Positions 25,194 to 34,122 of a DNA stretch of 53,068 bases are shown piece after piece. Numbering within the stretch: position 1 is the stretch's first letter; each line of letters begins with the position of its first letter. The notes beneath the pieces are model-generated. The model saw only the letters and a program-made list of their open reading frames with translations. It was not told the DNA's origin and did no database searches. Source of the stretch: Haloferax elongans ATCC BAA-1513 (GTDB taxonomy: Archaea; Halobacteriota; Halobacteria; Halobacteriales; Haloferacaceae); contig NZ_AOLK01000023.1 of the NCBI RefSeq assembly GCF_000336755.1, positions 1-53,068 on the forward strand, in the 5' to 3' direction. A program made the translations under genes and the position numbers.

Positions 25194-26428
25194 TGATTTA
25201 GCTCCACGTATAATTTCTCATGCTTGTCTGCCGCGATTAAATGTGAGTAAACAGACTCTTTAGATAATTTTTTCGGGGCGTGATCAGAATCTAGCACTTG
25301 GAGAATTTCTTGTGAGAACTGCTCATTATCAGTTGGATCTGCAATTCTGCTAGATGGCCAGTCATCTAGTACTTCAGGAATTGCACCAAATTTAGATCCG
25401 ACTATTGGTGTTCCACTTGCCATTGCTTCAATAGATACGCGACCAAAGGGCTCTGGCCAAACAGAGGGGTATAAAACAACAGAGGCTTGACTATACAACT
25501 GTAATATAGTATCTCTGTCAACATGTCCAACAAACCTTACTCGCCTACTAAGGCTAAATTCGGCTACGAGATCCTCAGCATCGGACCTTAATCTTCCATC
25601 ACCGGCAACTATTAGTTCATACTCCTGAATTCGGTCAGAAATTAGACTGAACGATTTGATTGCTTCAAGAATACCTTTTTGTGGCTTAAGTGAACCCACA
25701 AATAGAAGTTCATTATTAGTATTTGACTGCGGTTCAGGATAAGAGTCCAAGAGTACAGAATTATAGATGGTAGTGACGTCGGTTGTGCTAAGTGAAGTGT
25801 TCGACACCAGGATATTTTTTATCAATTTACTTATCGAAATTACATGGTCAATATCAGAAAGTCCATTTTTTATCCTTTGTTGTATGCTTTGTCGGTATGC
25901 TGTTCTAACTAACCGGATTGGCATGAAATAACGACCGCGATTGGACAGTCTTGATGAGCATCGGGTTTCAGCGATAAGACTATCACAGCAATCGAGATCT
26001 GTACAGGAATTAAAGTCATTTCCCGTTGTGTGGCACATTGCATCACCTTCGCACAACCATTTATAGTCTCTTACCGTCCCTACTTTTGTAACATCTTGAT
26101 TCTCAAGTTTTCCGACCGCAATATGTCCTGCAGAGTTGTGAGAGTGAATAACATCATAAGAGGACAAGTTGTGATTCTGTAACCAACTTAATAGGTCTCG
26201 TGCCGATTGGGACAACTCGAATTCACTATGGATCGAGTCTGATTTCACAGAATGTGCGGTGATAGATTGTCCTTCAATTTTCCAAGAATCAGTTCTTGTT
26301 TCGTCACCACAGTATAAACACTCGACTTGATGACCAATCTTAGATAGGCCAACTGCGACGTTTATTGCACTTCTCTCAGCGCCACTTGGGTTATTGAATG
26401 GTTTTTGATTCACAAATAGAATTTTCAT
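25190..26428 (-). CDS. Family 4 glycosyltransferase with cysteine-rich insert
   Basis: A 412-residue GT4. It starts MKILFVNQKPFNNPSGAERS; the ATG at 26428 is chosen over an in-frame GTG five codons upstream. Between the two Rossmann domains (about residues 125-165) is a cysteine cluster with CEGDAMC, SCTDLDCC and ETRC, a variable insert seen in some GT4 enzymes that may bind zinc. C-terminal motifs: LLFVGSLKPQKGILEAIKS, LIVAGDGRLRS, VRFVGHVDRDTI and E-x7-E in PEPFGRVSIEAMASGTPIVGS. It is the first gene of the reverse operon, divergent from the AglF-type gene with a 154-bp shared promoter region. Confidence 0.9.
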   Translation of the reverse strand: MKILFVNQKPFNNPSGAERSAINVAVGLSKIGHQVECLYCGDETRTDSWKIEGQSITAHSVKSDSIHSEFELSQSARDLLSWLQNHNLSSYDVIHSHNSAGHIAVGKLENQDVTKVGTVRDYKWLCEGDAMCHTTGNDFNSCTDLDCCDSLIAETRCSSRLSNRGRYFMPIRLVRTAYRQSIQQRIKNGLSDIDHVISISKLIKNILVSNTSLSTTDVTTIYNSVLLDSYPEPQSNTNNELLFVGSLKPQKGILEAIKSFSLISDRIQEYELIVAGDGRLRSDAEDLVAEFSLSRRVRFVGHVDRDTILQLYSQASVVLYPSVWPEPFGRVSIEAMASGTPIVGSKFGAIPEVLDDWPSSRIADPTDNEQFSQEILQVLDSDHAPKKLSKESVYSHLIAADKHEKLYVELNQ

Positions 26429-26582
26429 CGATGTGTGTACCAAACACCAATTCCCTCAAACAAAAAGATGACTTATCCTAGAAGTGCAGAGCTATGATTA
26501 TTAACTACGTGTCGTATGAATAATCGCGATTCATATACAATCATGCACAACACACATACAGGAAGGCGACACATCAAGGAGT

Positions 26583-27308
26583 ATGAAAGCAGTCGTCCTA
26601 GCCGGTGGGAAAGGTACCCGTCTCCGACCACTGACCGATAACAAACCAAAGGGAATGGTCGAAGTCAACGACAAACCAATCCTCACACACTGCTTCGAGC
26701 AACTCGCTGACCTCGGTGCCGACGAACTCGTCGTCGTCGTCGGCTACCTCAAAGAGAAGATCATCGAGTACTACGGCGACGAATTCCAAGGGGTACCGAT
26801 CACGTACGCCCACCAGCGTGAACAAAAGGGACTCGCCCATGCACTCATCACCGTCGAAGAGCACATCGATGACGACTTCATGCTCATGCTCGGCGACAAC
26901 ATCTTCAACGCTAATCTCGCTGACGTCGTCAATCGACAGCAGGAACAGCGTGCCGATGCTGCCTTCCTCGTCGAAGAGGTACCATGGGATGAAGCGGGTC
27001 GCTACGGAGTCTGTGATACGAACAAATACGGTGAGATAACAGACGTTATCGAGAAGCCTGAGGAACCGCCGTCCAACCTCGTGATGACTGGATTCTACAC
27101 CTTCACTCCCGAGATTTTCCACGCGTGTCATCTCGTTCAACCGTCGAACCGTGGTGAATACGAAATTAGCGAGGCTATCGACTTGCTCATTCGCTCGGGG
27201 CGTACCATTGACGCCATCAAGATAGATGGCTGGCGGATGGACATCGGGTATCCAGAAGACCGTGACGAAGCCGAAGAGCGACTCACCCAAGCCGCTGAGG
27301 TACAGTAA
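26583..27308 (+). CDS. aglF: Glucose-1-phosphate uridylyl/thymidylyltransferase-type enzyme (AglF-like)
   Basis: A 241-residue single-domain nucleotidyltransferase. It has the signature LAGGKGTRLRPLTDNKPKGMVEVNDKPI at the N-terminus, the catalytic aspartate in LMLGDNIF near 98-105, the lysine in VIEKPEEPPSN and a final GWRMDIGYPEDRDEA. Size and motifs match haloarchaeal AglF, which makes UDP-glucose from glucose-1-P and UTP for N-glycosylation; specificity for glucose here is inference. An AAGGAG stretch ends one base before TATG, too close to act as a normal ribosome-binding site, so leaderless initiation is likely. Codon use returns to the GC-rich style of the core genome. Confidence 0.82.
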   Translation: MKAVVLAGGKGTRLRPLTDNKPKGMVEVNDKPILTHCFEQLADLGADELVVVVGYLKEKIIEYYGDEFQGVPITYAHQREQKGLAHALITVEEHIDDDFMLMLGDNIFNANLADVVNRQQEQRADAAFLVEEVPWDEAGRYGVCDTNKYGEITDVIEKPEEPPSNLVMTGFYTFTPEIFHACHLVQPSNRGEYEISEAIDLLIRSGRTIDAIKIDGWRMDIGYPEDRDEAEERLTQAAEVQ

Positions 27309-27380
27309 GGTTCCTACGGTTAGCTTCCGAATTTTATATCAGAATATACAACTAAATCGTTCCACAGGTATTCAGTAGGT

Positions 27381-28544
27381 ATGAACGCCATCATATTGGC
27401 TGCAGGCACAGGCACCCGCCTGCAACCACTCACGGACACACGCCCCAAAGCCATGCTCCCAATCGGCGACAAGCCGCTCTTGGAGCACATCGTCGACGCA
27501 CTCCACAGCGCCGGAATCAACCAAATCACCCTCGTCGTCGGCCACAAACGCGAACGCATCCAGAGTCACTTCCAAAACGGCTCCGACTGGGACGTCGACA
27601 TCCAGTACGCCGTCCAAGACAACCCCAGAGGAACAGGCGACGCGCTCCTCACAGCCGAACACGAGGTCAGCGAGTCGTGCATCGTCATCAACGGCGACCG
27701 AATCGTCGAACCGGAACTCATCGAGCGACTCATCCAGAAACACGAGGCCACGGGTGACGCCTGCCTCGCAGTCACCGAAGTCGAAGACCCACTGCAGTAC
27801 GGCGCGGTCGAAATCGAAGCGGGCCAAATCACCGCCATCAAGGAGAAACCCGAACCACACGAAGTCACCTCGAACCTCGTCAACGCGGGCGTCTACGCCT
27901 TCGGTCCCGAAATCTTCGCTGCAATCCGGCAGACGGACCACTACGGCGAACTCCAACTGACCGACACGCTCAATCAGTACCTCGAATCGCACCCGGTACA
28001 CGCGGTCCACTACGATGGGATGTGGCTCGAACTCTCCCGGCCGTGGGACCTCCTCTCGGTGAACAGCGGCATTCTCGCGAGAGACGACTCGACGGTCTCT
28101 GCCAGCGCCCACGTCGACGACGACGCGACACTCGGCGACCCCGTGGTCGTCGGCGACCACTCGCGTATCCAACCCGGCGCGCGAATCCTCCGAAACACCG
28201 TCATCGGCGAGAACGTGACCATCGGCGCGAATGCGGTGATAACGAACTCGGTCATCCTCGAAGACGCCGTCGTCGGACCGGGGACTGTCGTCAGCGACTC
28301 GATTATCGGCGCGGGCTCCGAAATCGGCCCACTGAACGCACTGGAAGGTGGCACGTCCAATATCGAAGTAAACGGCGAGCTACACACGGACGTCCGGTTC
28401 GGTGGCCTCGTCGGTGACGGCGTGACTACCGGAAGCAACGTTACAATCACCCCGGGCACAATCGTCGGCAACGAGGCCACAATCGAAAGCGGAAGCACGC
28501 TCTCAGAGCGAGTCCCTGGCGATGCGCACGTGTTCCGTGGCTAG
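27381..28544 (+). CDS. glmU: Bifunctional sugar-1-phosphate nucleotidyltransferase/acetyltransferase (GlmU-like)
   Basis: A 387-residue two-domain protein. Residues 1-230 are a nucleotidyltransferase with LAAGTGTRLQPLTDTRPKAML, VINGDRIVE and IKEKPEPHEVTSNLVNAGVY. Residues 235-385 are a left-handed beta-helix of hexapeptide repeats (IGENVTIGANAVITNSVI, VVGPGTVVSDSIIGAGS). In archaea this layout acetylates GlcN-1-P and transfers UMP to give UDP-GlcNAc. The glmS gene follows, which supports that assignment. The alternative is glucose-1-P thymidylyltransferase of RmlA-long type. It is 72 bp after the AglF-like gene on the same strand. Confidence 0.8.
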   Translation: MNAIILAAGTGTRLQPLTDTRPKAMLPIGDKPLLEHIVDALHSAGINQITLVVGHKRERIQSHFQNGSDWDVDIQYAVQDNPRGTGDALLTAEHEVSESCIVINGDRIVEPELIERLIQKHEATGDACLAVTEVEDPLQYGAVEIEAGQITAIKEKPEPHEVTSNLVNAGVYAFGPEIFAAIRQTDHYGELQLTDTLNQYLESHPVHAVHYDGMWLELSRPWDLLSVNSGILARDDSTVSASAHVDDDATLGDPVVVGDHSRIQPGARILRNTVIGENVTIGANAVITNSVILEDAVVGPGTVVSDSIIGAGSEIGPLNALEGGTSNIEVNGELHTDVRFGGLVGDGVTTGSNVTITPGTIVGNEATIESGSTLSERVPGDAHVFRG

Positions 28545-28776
28545 CTGATAGTCGATTTCTCGAACGTCACTTCATCACGTCCCCGAACAACAACGTCTCA
28601 CCTCCCGACTGCCACTCTTCACGCTCCGACCGCCACACTCTCCACACCCCGAAACACCACGTCCTCAGGAAATGACTAGTCGTTCCAGCAACACTAAATA
28701 GCCACGAGAGAGATGCCATATACTGTCAACATATCCCGACCATCAGGTGGGTAGTCGGGGCTACAGGGAGACATAC

Positions 28777-30576
28777 ATGTGTGGAATCATCGGTTACATC
28801 GGTTCGAACGAAAGTTCGTCAGTCCTCGTGTCGGGACTGAAGAACTTGGAGTACAGAGGATACGACTCGGCGGGGGTTGCACTCGTCAACGGCGACGTGG
28901 ACGTCCACAAACAGGAGGGGACGATTGACGGTCTCACCGTCCCGTCCGACCCGGAGACGACCCACGGAATCGGTCACACACGCTGGAGTACCCACGGCGA
29001 GCCGACGGATGAGAACGCCCATCCGCACACCGACTGCAGTGGTGACGTCGCCGTCGTCCACAACGGTATCATCTCGAACTACCAGGAGCTGAAAGCCGAA
29101 CTCAGTGGGCACATCTTCGAGAGCGACACCGACACCGAAGTCATCCCACACCTGCTCGAAGAGGAACTCGCACGGGGGGCAGACCTCCGGGCTGCCGTCA
29201 CGCGCGTGCTCGACCGTCTCGAAGGGAGCTTCGCAATCGCGGCGACCCATGCCGACCACGAGGGAATCGTCGTCGCCCGTCACGACAGCCCGCTCGTCAT
29301 CGGCCACGGCGACGAGGGGATGTACCTCGGCAGCGACGTGACGGCGTTCGTCGAGTACACCCGGCAGGTCTCGTACCTCGAAGACGGCGACATCGCTCAC
29401 CTCTCCGCAGACGGCATCGAGATTTTCAACGACGGCGAGCGCGTCGAACGCGAGATTCAGACGGTCGACTGGGACGCCGACGCCGCAGGGAAGGCTGGCC
29501 ACGACCACTACATGCACAAGGAGATTCACGAGCAACCCCACGCCCTCCGCCAGACCATCTCGGGGCGGGTCGACGAACTCGGCGGAAACGCCGACCTCGA
29601 TATCGACCTCGACGACGACTTCCTCCGAACTCTCGACGAGATTCACGTCGTCGCCTGCGGCACCTCGCATTACGCCGGGCTGTACATGAAGGAACTCCTC
29701 GAATCGCTCGTCGACGTGACCGTTCGCGTGGACCTCGCAAGCGAGTACGAGGTTTACGACGGCCACGACGCAAGCCAGACGCTCGTCGTCGCCGTCACCC
29801 AAAGCGGCGAGACGGCAGACACCCTCTCTGCGATTCGCCGTGCCAAGGCCTCCGGGATGACCTCGTTCGCGGTGACGAACACCGTCGGCAGTACCATCAC
29901 CCGCGAGGTCGACGATTCGCTGTTCATCAAGGCCGGTCCAGAAATCGGTGTCGCCGCCTCCAAGACGTTCGTCTCGCAGGTGACGACCCTCGCGTTGTTC
30001 ACCACCTATCTAGGTCGCCTTCGTGGCACGCTCTCGGCCGAGGACGGTGCGGACCTCGTCGAACACATTCGTCAGCTTCCGAACGCCGTGCAATCGGTCC
30101 TCGACGCCGAACCGAAGATTCAGCGCCTCGCCGAGCAGTACGTCGACAGCGACGCGTTCTTCTTCATCGGTCGCGGCCTCGCCTATCCCGTCGCACTCGA
30201 AAGCGCGCTCAAACTCAAAGAAATCTCGTACGTCCACGCCGAGGGCTTCGCTGCTGGCGAACTGAAACACGGCCCCCTCGCACTCGTCACCGAGAACACG
30301 CCCGTATTGGCGTTCCTCAACGACGCCGCTGCAGCCGACGACACCGTGAACAACGTCAAGGAAGTCGAGTCTCGCGGCGCACCCGTCATCGGTCTCTCGA
30401 CGCCCGACGAAACCAACTCCTTCTGTGAACACTCCATCGACGTCCCGGAACTCGGTCGACTCGAACCTCTCGTCGCGAACGTCGCGCTCCAACTGTTCGC
30501 CTACCACGTCGCCGACGAGATGGGCCGTCCCATCGACAAGCCACGGAATCTCGCGAAATCCGTGACTGTCGAGTGA
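28777..30576 (+). CDS. glmS: Glutamine-fructose-6-phosphate aminotransferase (isomerising)
   Basis: A 599-residue GlmS that converts fructose-6-P and glutamine to glucosamine-6-P. The glutaminase domain starts with the nucleophile Cys2 (MCGIIGYIG) and holds GHTRWSTHGEPTDENAHPH and VVHNGIISN. Two SIS isomerase domains follow, with VACGTSHYAG, VTQSGETADT and AEGFAAGELKHGPLAL, and the C-terminus NLAKSVTVE is the classic end. The start at 28777 is fixed by the need for N-terminal cysteine; the frame runs 10 codons further upstream to a non-native start. GGAG at 28766-28769 could be a ribosome-binding site. It feeds the GlmU-like, WecB and WecC steps in this island. Confidence 0.97.
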   Translation: MCGIIGYIGSNESSSVLVSGLKNLEYRGYDSAGVALVNGDVDVHKQEGTIDGLTVPSDPETTHGIGHTRWSTHGEPTDENAHPHTDCSGDVAVVHNGIISNYQELKAELSGHIFESDTDTEVIPHLLEEELARGADLRAAVTRVLDRLEGSFAIAATHADHEGIVVARHDSPLVIGHGDEGMYLGSDVTAFVEYTRQVSYLEDGDIAHLSADGIEIFNDGERVEREIQTVDWDADAAGKAGHDHYMHKEIHEQPHALRQTISGRVDELGGNADLDIDLDDDFLRTLDEIHVVACGTSHYAGLYMKELLESLVDVTVRVDLASEYEVYDGHDASQTLVVAVTQSGETADTLSAIRRAKASGMTSFAVTNTVGSTITREVDDSLFIKAGPEIGVAASKTFVSQVTTLALFTTYLGRLRGTLSAEDGADLVEHIRQLPNAVQSVLDAEPKIQRLAEQYVDSDAFFFIGRGLAYPVALESALKLKEISYVHAEGFAAGELKHGPLALVTENTPVLAFLNDAAAADDTVNNVKEVESRGAPVIGLSTPDETNSFCEHSIDVPELGRLEPLVANVALQLFAYHVADEMGRPIDKPRNLAKSVTVE

Positions 30577-30764
30577 GTCTCCCCACAGCGACAACCTGAT
30601 ACACGGTCGAGACGCGGCACTAAGATTCAAACCCCGACCCACAGACACGAACGAGGGCATACAACGGGGTTTACACTCGAAGGCCTACCCCCTCTGTACG
30701 CTCCGACGCCACTTCACGCAGGCGACCAGAAGATTCAGACGCCACTATATCATAGCCAAGAGAC

Positions 30765-31826
30765 ATGAAGGTATTCTGTTTTGGCGTCGGGGAATGTGGG
30801 AGTGAATTAGTTGACGCACTCACCAAATTCGAGCAAGACGGCCGCGCAGACTTCATCGTCGATGGGGTCGCCTGCAGCACGACAAGAACCGACTTCCAGT
30901 CGCTCGACACCATCCCGCAGTCGAAGCAACTCGTGTTCGGCGCTGGCGACACCGTCACCGACGCAGCACGAGCAGCCGAACTCGCAGAAGAGGACCACCG
31001 CCAATTACTCCGCGGGACCGACGATGCGCCCGTCTCACGGGCGGATGCCTTCATCATCTGTGCGGGGCTGGGCGAGGTGACGAGTGGCGCTGCACCAGTG
31101 CTCGCAAAGCGTCTCACACGCGTCCACGACCAACCCGTCTACGGTATCGGCGTCCTCCCCGAAATTGAGGAGACACACCGTGTCGAAACCGCCCTCCGCA
31201 CGCTTCGGAAGTTCGTCGCTGCTACCGACCACGTCATCGGTGCCGACGCGGAGACCGCCGGGTCGACCGACGAAGCAGTCTCAGCGGTTACACGTCGCTT
31301 TGGAACGCTCTGTGCCGCCGGTGAGGGAGGCGACGGCATCGCCGAAAGCGTCGTCGACGCATCCGAGATTATCAATACGCTCCGCGGTGGTGGTGTCGCA
31401 ACACTCGGCTACGCGACGAGCGAACTCCCAGAGAGTGACGCTGGCGGACTCACACAGACAGTCAAGCGACTCATCGGAGCCGACGAACCCGAACAAGTCG
31501 ACGACCTCGACGCCCAGAACCGAATCACGACACACACGCGGGAGGCCCTCCTCGGCCAGCTTACGTTCCCGTGTGCGGTGGACACGACCTCGCGTGGGCT
31601 CGTCGTCGTGGGCGGGCCACCAGCGTGGCTCAACCGAAGTGCAATCGAGCAGAGTCGAAGCTGGGTCGAAGACGAGACGGAGTGCCTGGAAATTCGCGGT
31701 GGCGACTATCCACGGCCGTCTGCAAACCAACTCGGCGTGTTGGTGCTTCTCGCTGGCGTCTCTCCCGCCGAGCGAATCGAGGCGTTACGGGCCGCCGCCG
31801 GGGGTGACGAACAGACGACCGAGTAG
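30765..31826 (+). CDS. Divergent tubulin/FtsZ-superfamily protein (CetZ-like) with degenerate GTP-binding loop
   Basis: A 353-residue protein. Its N-terminus MKVFCFGVGECGSELVDALT matches the first glycine loop of FtsZ/CetZ (GVGxxG at 7-12). At residues 100-113, AGLGEVTSGAAPVLA aligns with the tubulin signature region, where canonical proteins have GGGTGTG followed by GAAP; here the core reads GEVTSG. The central region (EIEETHRVETALRTLRKF) also fits. The loss of the GGGTGTG core argues against normal GTP hydrolysis or polymerisation, so it may be a regulatory non-canonical paralogue of the kind known in haloarchaea. It stands alone downstream of glmS with a 188-bp gap. The function is unknown. 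Confidence 0.65.
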   Translation: MKVFCFGVGECGSELVDALTKFEQDGRADFIVDGVACSTTRTDFQSLDTIPQSKQLVFGAGDTVTDAARAAELAEEDHRQLLRGTDDAPVSRADAFIICAGLGEVTSGAAPVLAKRLTRVHDQPVYGIGVLPEIEETHRVETALRTLRKFVAATDHVIGADAETAGSTDEAVSAVTRRFGTLCAAGEGGDGIAESVVDASEIINTLRGGGVATLGYATSELPESDAGGLTQTVKRLIGADEPEQVDDLDAQNRITTHTREALLGQLTFPCAVDTTSRGLVVVGGPPAWLNRSAIEQSRSWVEDETECLEIRGGDYPRPSANQLGVLVLLAGVSPAERIEALRAAAGGDEQTTE

Positions 31827-31984
31827 CCACAGTCACCACGAGAGAACTGTCTCACGAACTGCTGACGAAGACACCTCAAGTAACCCTAACACAGGCGTCA
31901 CCACGCAAGTCCACAGCGCGCTGGGCGCTCTCGTTTGCTCCCGACAGAAGGTTTCTTCTTCTCCCCACCGAGTACTCCTCTCCA

Positions 31985-32539
31985 ATGAAAGACACACCGA
32001 TGCGGCGGCTCGCGGGACTCCTCGCCCTACTGGGCTGTCTCTTCGCACTCACGGTCGCATTCGGTGCGCTCTCGCCTAACCCCGCAGTCGGTTCCTACCC
32101 AAATGGCCACCACCTCGGTGGCGACTACGACGCGTGGGTCGGCGAGAAAGCAGAAGTTTGGGGAACGGTCGTCCAAACTGACCCACTCGTCATCGAAGAC
32201 GAGTACGGGACTGGTGAGTCGATTCACCTCGAACTCACGGACACGAACCTCGACCCCCAACTCGGCGAACGCGTCGCCGTCTTCGGCGTCGTCCAACCGG
32301 GCCACACCCTCCGGGTCGTAAACGCGTTCACCATCCCGGCGACGAACTTCACGTACATGTACCTCGTGTCGTTCGGGGCCGGTCTGTGGGTTCTCACGAG
32401 ACTCGTTCGAACGTGGCGCGTCGACAGACGCACGTGGTCGCTCGAACCCCGGCCAACGCCACTTTCGTGGAGACGCCTACTCGGCGTCGACAACTCGGCA
32501 GAGCGTCGGACCTACCAGTCGGAGGGCGACGATGCCTGA
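31985..32539 (+). CDS. Small membrane protein with predicted OB-like extracytoplasmic domain, unknown function
   Basis: A 184-residue protein. It has an N-terminal hydrophobic helix (LAGLLALLGCLFALTVAFGAL), a beta-rich middle (WVGEKAEVWGTVVQTDPLVI, GERVAVFGVVQPGHTLRV) that looks like a small OB or NfeD-like barrel, a second helix (MYLVSFGAGLWVLTRLV, about 127-145) and a basic cytoplasmic tail. I do not recognise the family. Its stop overlaps the start of the next gene by 8 bp, so the two are co-transcribed. An internal ATG at 32000 is an alternative start. Confidence 0.75.
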   Translation: MKDTPMRRLAGLLALLGCLFALTVAFGALSPNPAVGSYPNGHHLGGDYDAWVGEKAEVWGTVVQTDPLVIEDEYGTGESIHLELTDTNLDPQLGERVAVFGVVQPGHTLRVVNAFTIPATNFTYMYLVSFGAGLWVLTRLVRTWRVDRRTWSLEPRPTPLSWRRLLGVDNSAERRTYQSEGDDA

Positions 32540-33032
32540 CTTACTGGCACACGTCTTCATCGCGTACAGTCTCGCCACAGTTGCATCGTGGCGCTACGAG
32601 TGGTTCACCAGCCCCTACGTGACAGTCGTCATGGCCGGCGCGTTCATCCCGGACTTGGCGAAGGGCCACTTGGTCCTTCCAGACGCTCGCGTCGAGCAAC
32701 TCCTCGGTCTCCCATTCGACTGGTTCGGACTCCACACGCTTGGCGCAGTCATCTGTTCGGTGCTCGTTGGCGTCCTCGTCGTCCACGCGAGCGAACGACG
32801 GCGGGTCTTCTTCCTTCTCTCACTCGGGGCAGCCTCGCATCTCGTCGCCGACGGACTCCTGACGAAACCGTCGGGCGTCTCCCACCCGATGCTGTGGCCA
32901 TTCACGCGCCTTCACCCCCCGACGCCGGGGCTGTACCTCAGTACCGACGTCGAGCCAGCGGTCTTGTTAGGCGCAGTTGCACTCCTCGTCGCAGTCGTCA
33001 CGAAGTACCGCCAATCGACAGCCGAATCCTGA
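32532..33032 (+). CDS. YdjM/DUF457-type integral membrane protein (putative metal-dependent hydrolase)
   Basis: A 166-residue protein with four to five helices and conserved His/Asp motifs: PDLLAHVFIAYS at the N-terminus, AGAFIPDLAKGHLVLP, GLHTLGAVI and ASHLVADGLLTKP. The family is often annotated as membrane-bound metal-dependent hydrolase without known substrate. It overlaps the upstream small membrane protein by 8 bp. Same family as 1385-1921, but the two are only distantly similar. Confidence 0.8.
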   Translation: MPDLLAHVFIAYSLATVASWRYEWFTSPYVTVVMAGAFIPDLAKGHLVLPDARVEQLLGLPFDWFGLHTLGAVICSVLVGVLVVHASERRRVFFLLSLGAASHLVADGLLTKPSGVSHPMLWPFTRLHPPTPGLYLSTDVEPAVLLGAVALLVAVVTKYRQSTAES

Positions 33033-33088
33033 CGACTATAGAATAGTATATAGTTGACATATCAGAGCATATTTGACCACGTCCGAGA

Positions 33089-33307
33089 ATGATTGGAGTA
33101 ATGGCAAGCGAGATCGAGGTCCCCCCGCACGTGGTTTCAGAGGGGTCGACGATTCGGCACGCGACGCTCTGTGAGGAACACGTCGTGACGGAGTTGACTG
33201 AGGAGATCGTCCGAACAGAGCGAGCAGACGGAACGACGTTCGTCTATCCCCGGTCAGAAATTGCCCTCGCCCTCTCGATGGGTCGATTCGAAATTGTCTC
33301 GTCCTAA
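33089..33307 (+). CDS. Small hypothetical protein (72 aa)
   Basis: A short acidic protein without membrane segments. It contains STIRHATLCEEHVVTELTEEIVRTERADGTTFVYP, which alternates like a small beta barrel or swapped hairpin. No family recognised. A second ATG at 33101 (MASEIEVPPHV) is the better start if CATATTTG at 33068-33075 is the TATA box, as this would give a leaderless transcript. Confidence 0.55.
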   Translation: MIGVMASEIEVPPHVVSEGSTIRHATLCEEHVVTELTEEIVRTERADGTTFVYPRSEIALALSMGRFEIVSS

Positions 33308-33401
33308 CAGCAGTGGTGGCTACGAATCGTCTTCGGCATCAACCCTCCCACCCAGCGACGCCTCTCGCCGCGCTTCGACAGACGGTGAGTCCAGTACACC
33401 G

Positions 33402-33716
33402 ATGCTAATTCCGTCACACCTCAAACGGACGCTTGCCGCGAGCCTGTCGGGTGGGCTGGTCCTCTACAGTTTCATCGCCCTCGAAGAGCCTGCAGTGGGC
33501 CTCCCAGGCGTCGCTGGTATCGTCACGGCCTACACCACGTGGCGAAACGACGAAGCCTCACAGGCGGCTGTGCTCGTCGCATTCTGGGTCGTTCTCGGAG
33601 TTCTCCTCTGGTCGCCGAACCAAGTCCGCATCGTCTCGTCTGTGGCCGCAGTCAGCGTCGCGTACTTCGGCTGGTATGGTCTCCGAGGGCGAACGAACAG
33701 CATTGAAGACGGATAG
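33402..33716 (+). CDS. Small integral membrane protein (104 aa), unknown
   Basis: Four hydrophobic segments fill almost the whole protein: TLAASLSGGLVLYSFIALEE, VGLPGVAGIVTAYTTW, AAVLVAFWVVLGVLLW and IVSSVAAVSVAYFGWYGLRG. The frame is open further upstream, but only the ATG at 33402 (MLIPSHLKRTLAAS) gives a natural N-terminus. No family recognised. Confidence 0.6.
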   Translation: MLIPSHLKRTLAASLSGGLVLYSFIALEEPAVGLPGVAGIVTAYTTWRNDEASQAAVLVAFWVVLGVLLWSPNQVRIVSSVAAVSVAYFGWYGLRGRTNSIEDG

Positions 33717-34122
33717 TAAAACAGCAGTACGCTTGTTATACCCTGACCTCTCAATCGAGAGATCGTCGTTGCCATCGTTGTCTCGTTGGGTGGTAGTATT
33801 CCACATTTACAGCACTACTAGAAGACAGTATGAAATCGAATAGAGAACATAACACGCCTTGAAAACCAATAATATAGCATTTACGCACAAATGCCATAGA
33901 TTGCTGTAGAGGTGCCAAATGAGGGTTAAAATTGATTTCTACAAGTTGGAAAATACCTAAAATCCCTACATTATACTACAAACAAACTCTAGACCTAGAT
34001 ATTAGACCACATCTCATTCATTATGGAGTCTAGAAACGAAATAGGTAATATTGTACTGCATAGGCAATATACATCCAACAAATCACATCTTCCACGAACC
34101 AGAATCCCCACAGCAGAGAGCG
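33717..34122. other. 406-bp AT-rich intergenic region
   Basis: No gene seen. It separates the forward genes from the minus-strand regulator block. It contains a small inverted repeat CTCTC/GAGAG with a 4-nt loop (about 33749-33761), which could end the forward transcript, and long A/T stretches. Confidence 0.5.

Noticed and set aside
26576-26585. AAGGAG before the AglF-like start as a Shine-Dalgarno site
   Set aside because: Only one base separates it from the ATG, too close to pair with 16S rRNA during initiation.
28819-29802. 327-codon minus-strand frame opposite glmS
   Set aside because: Antisense shadow; glmS on the plus strand is unambiguous.
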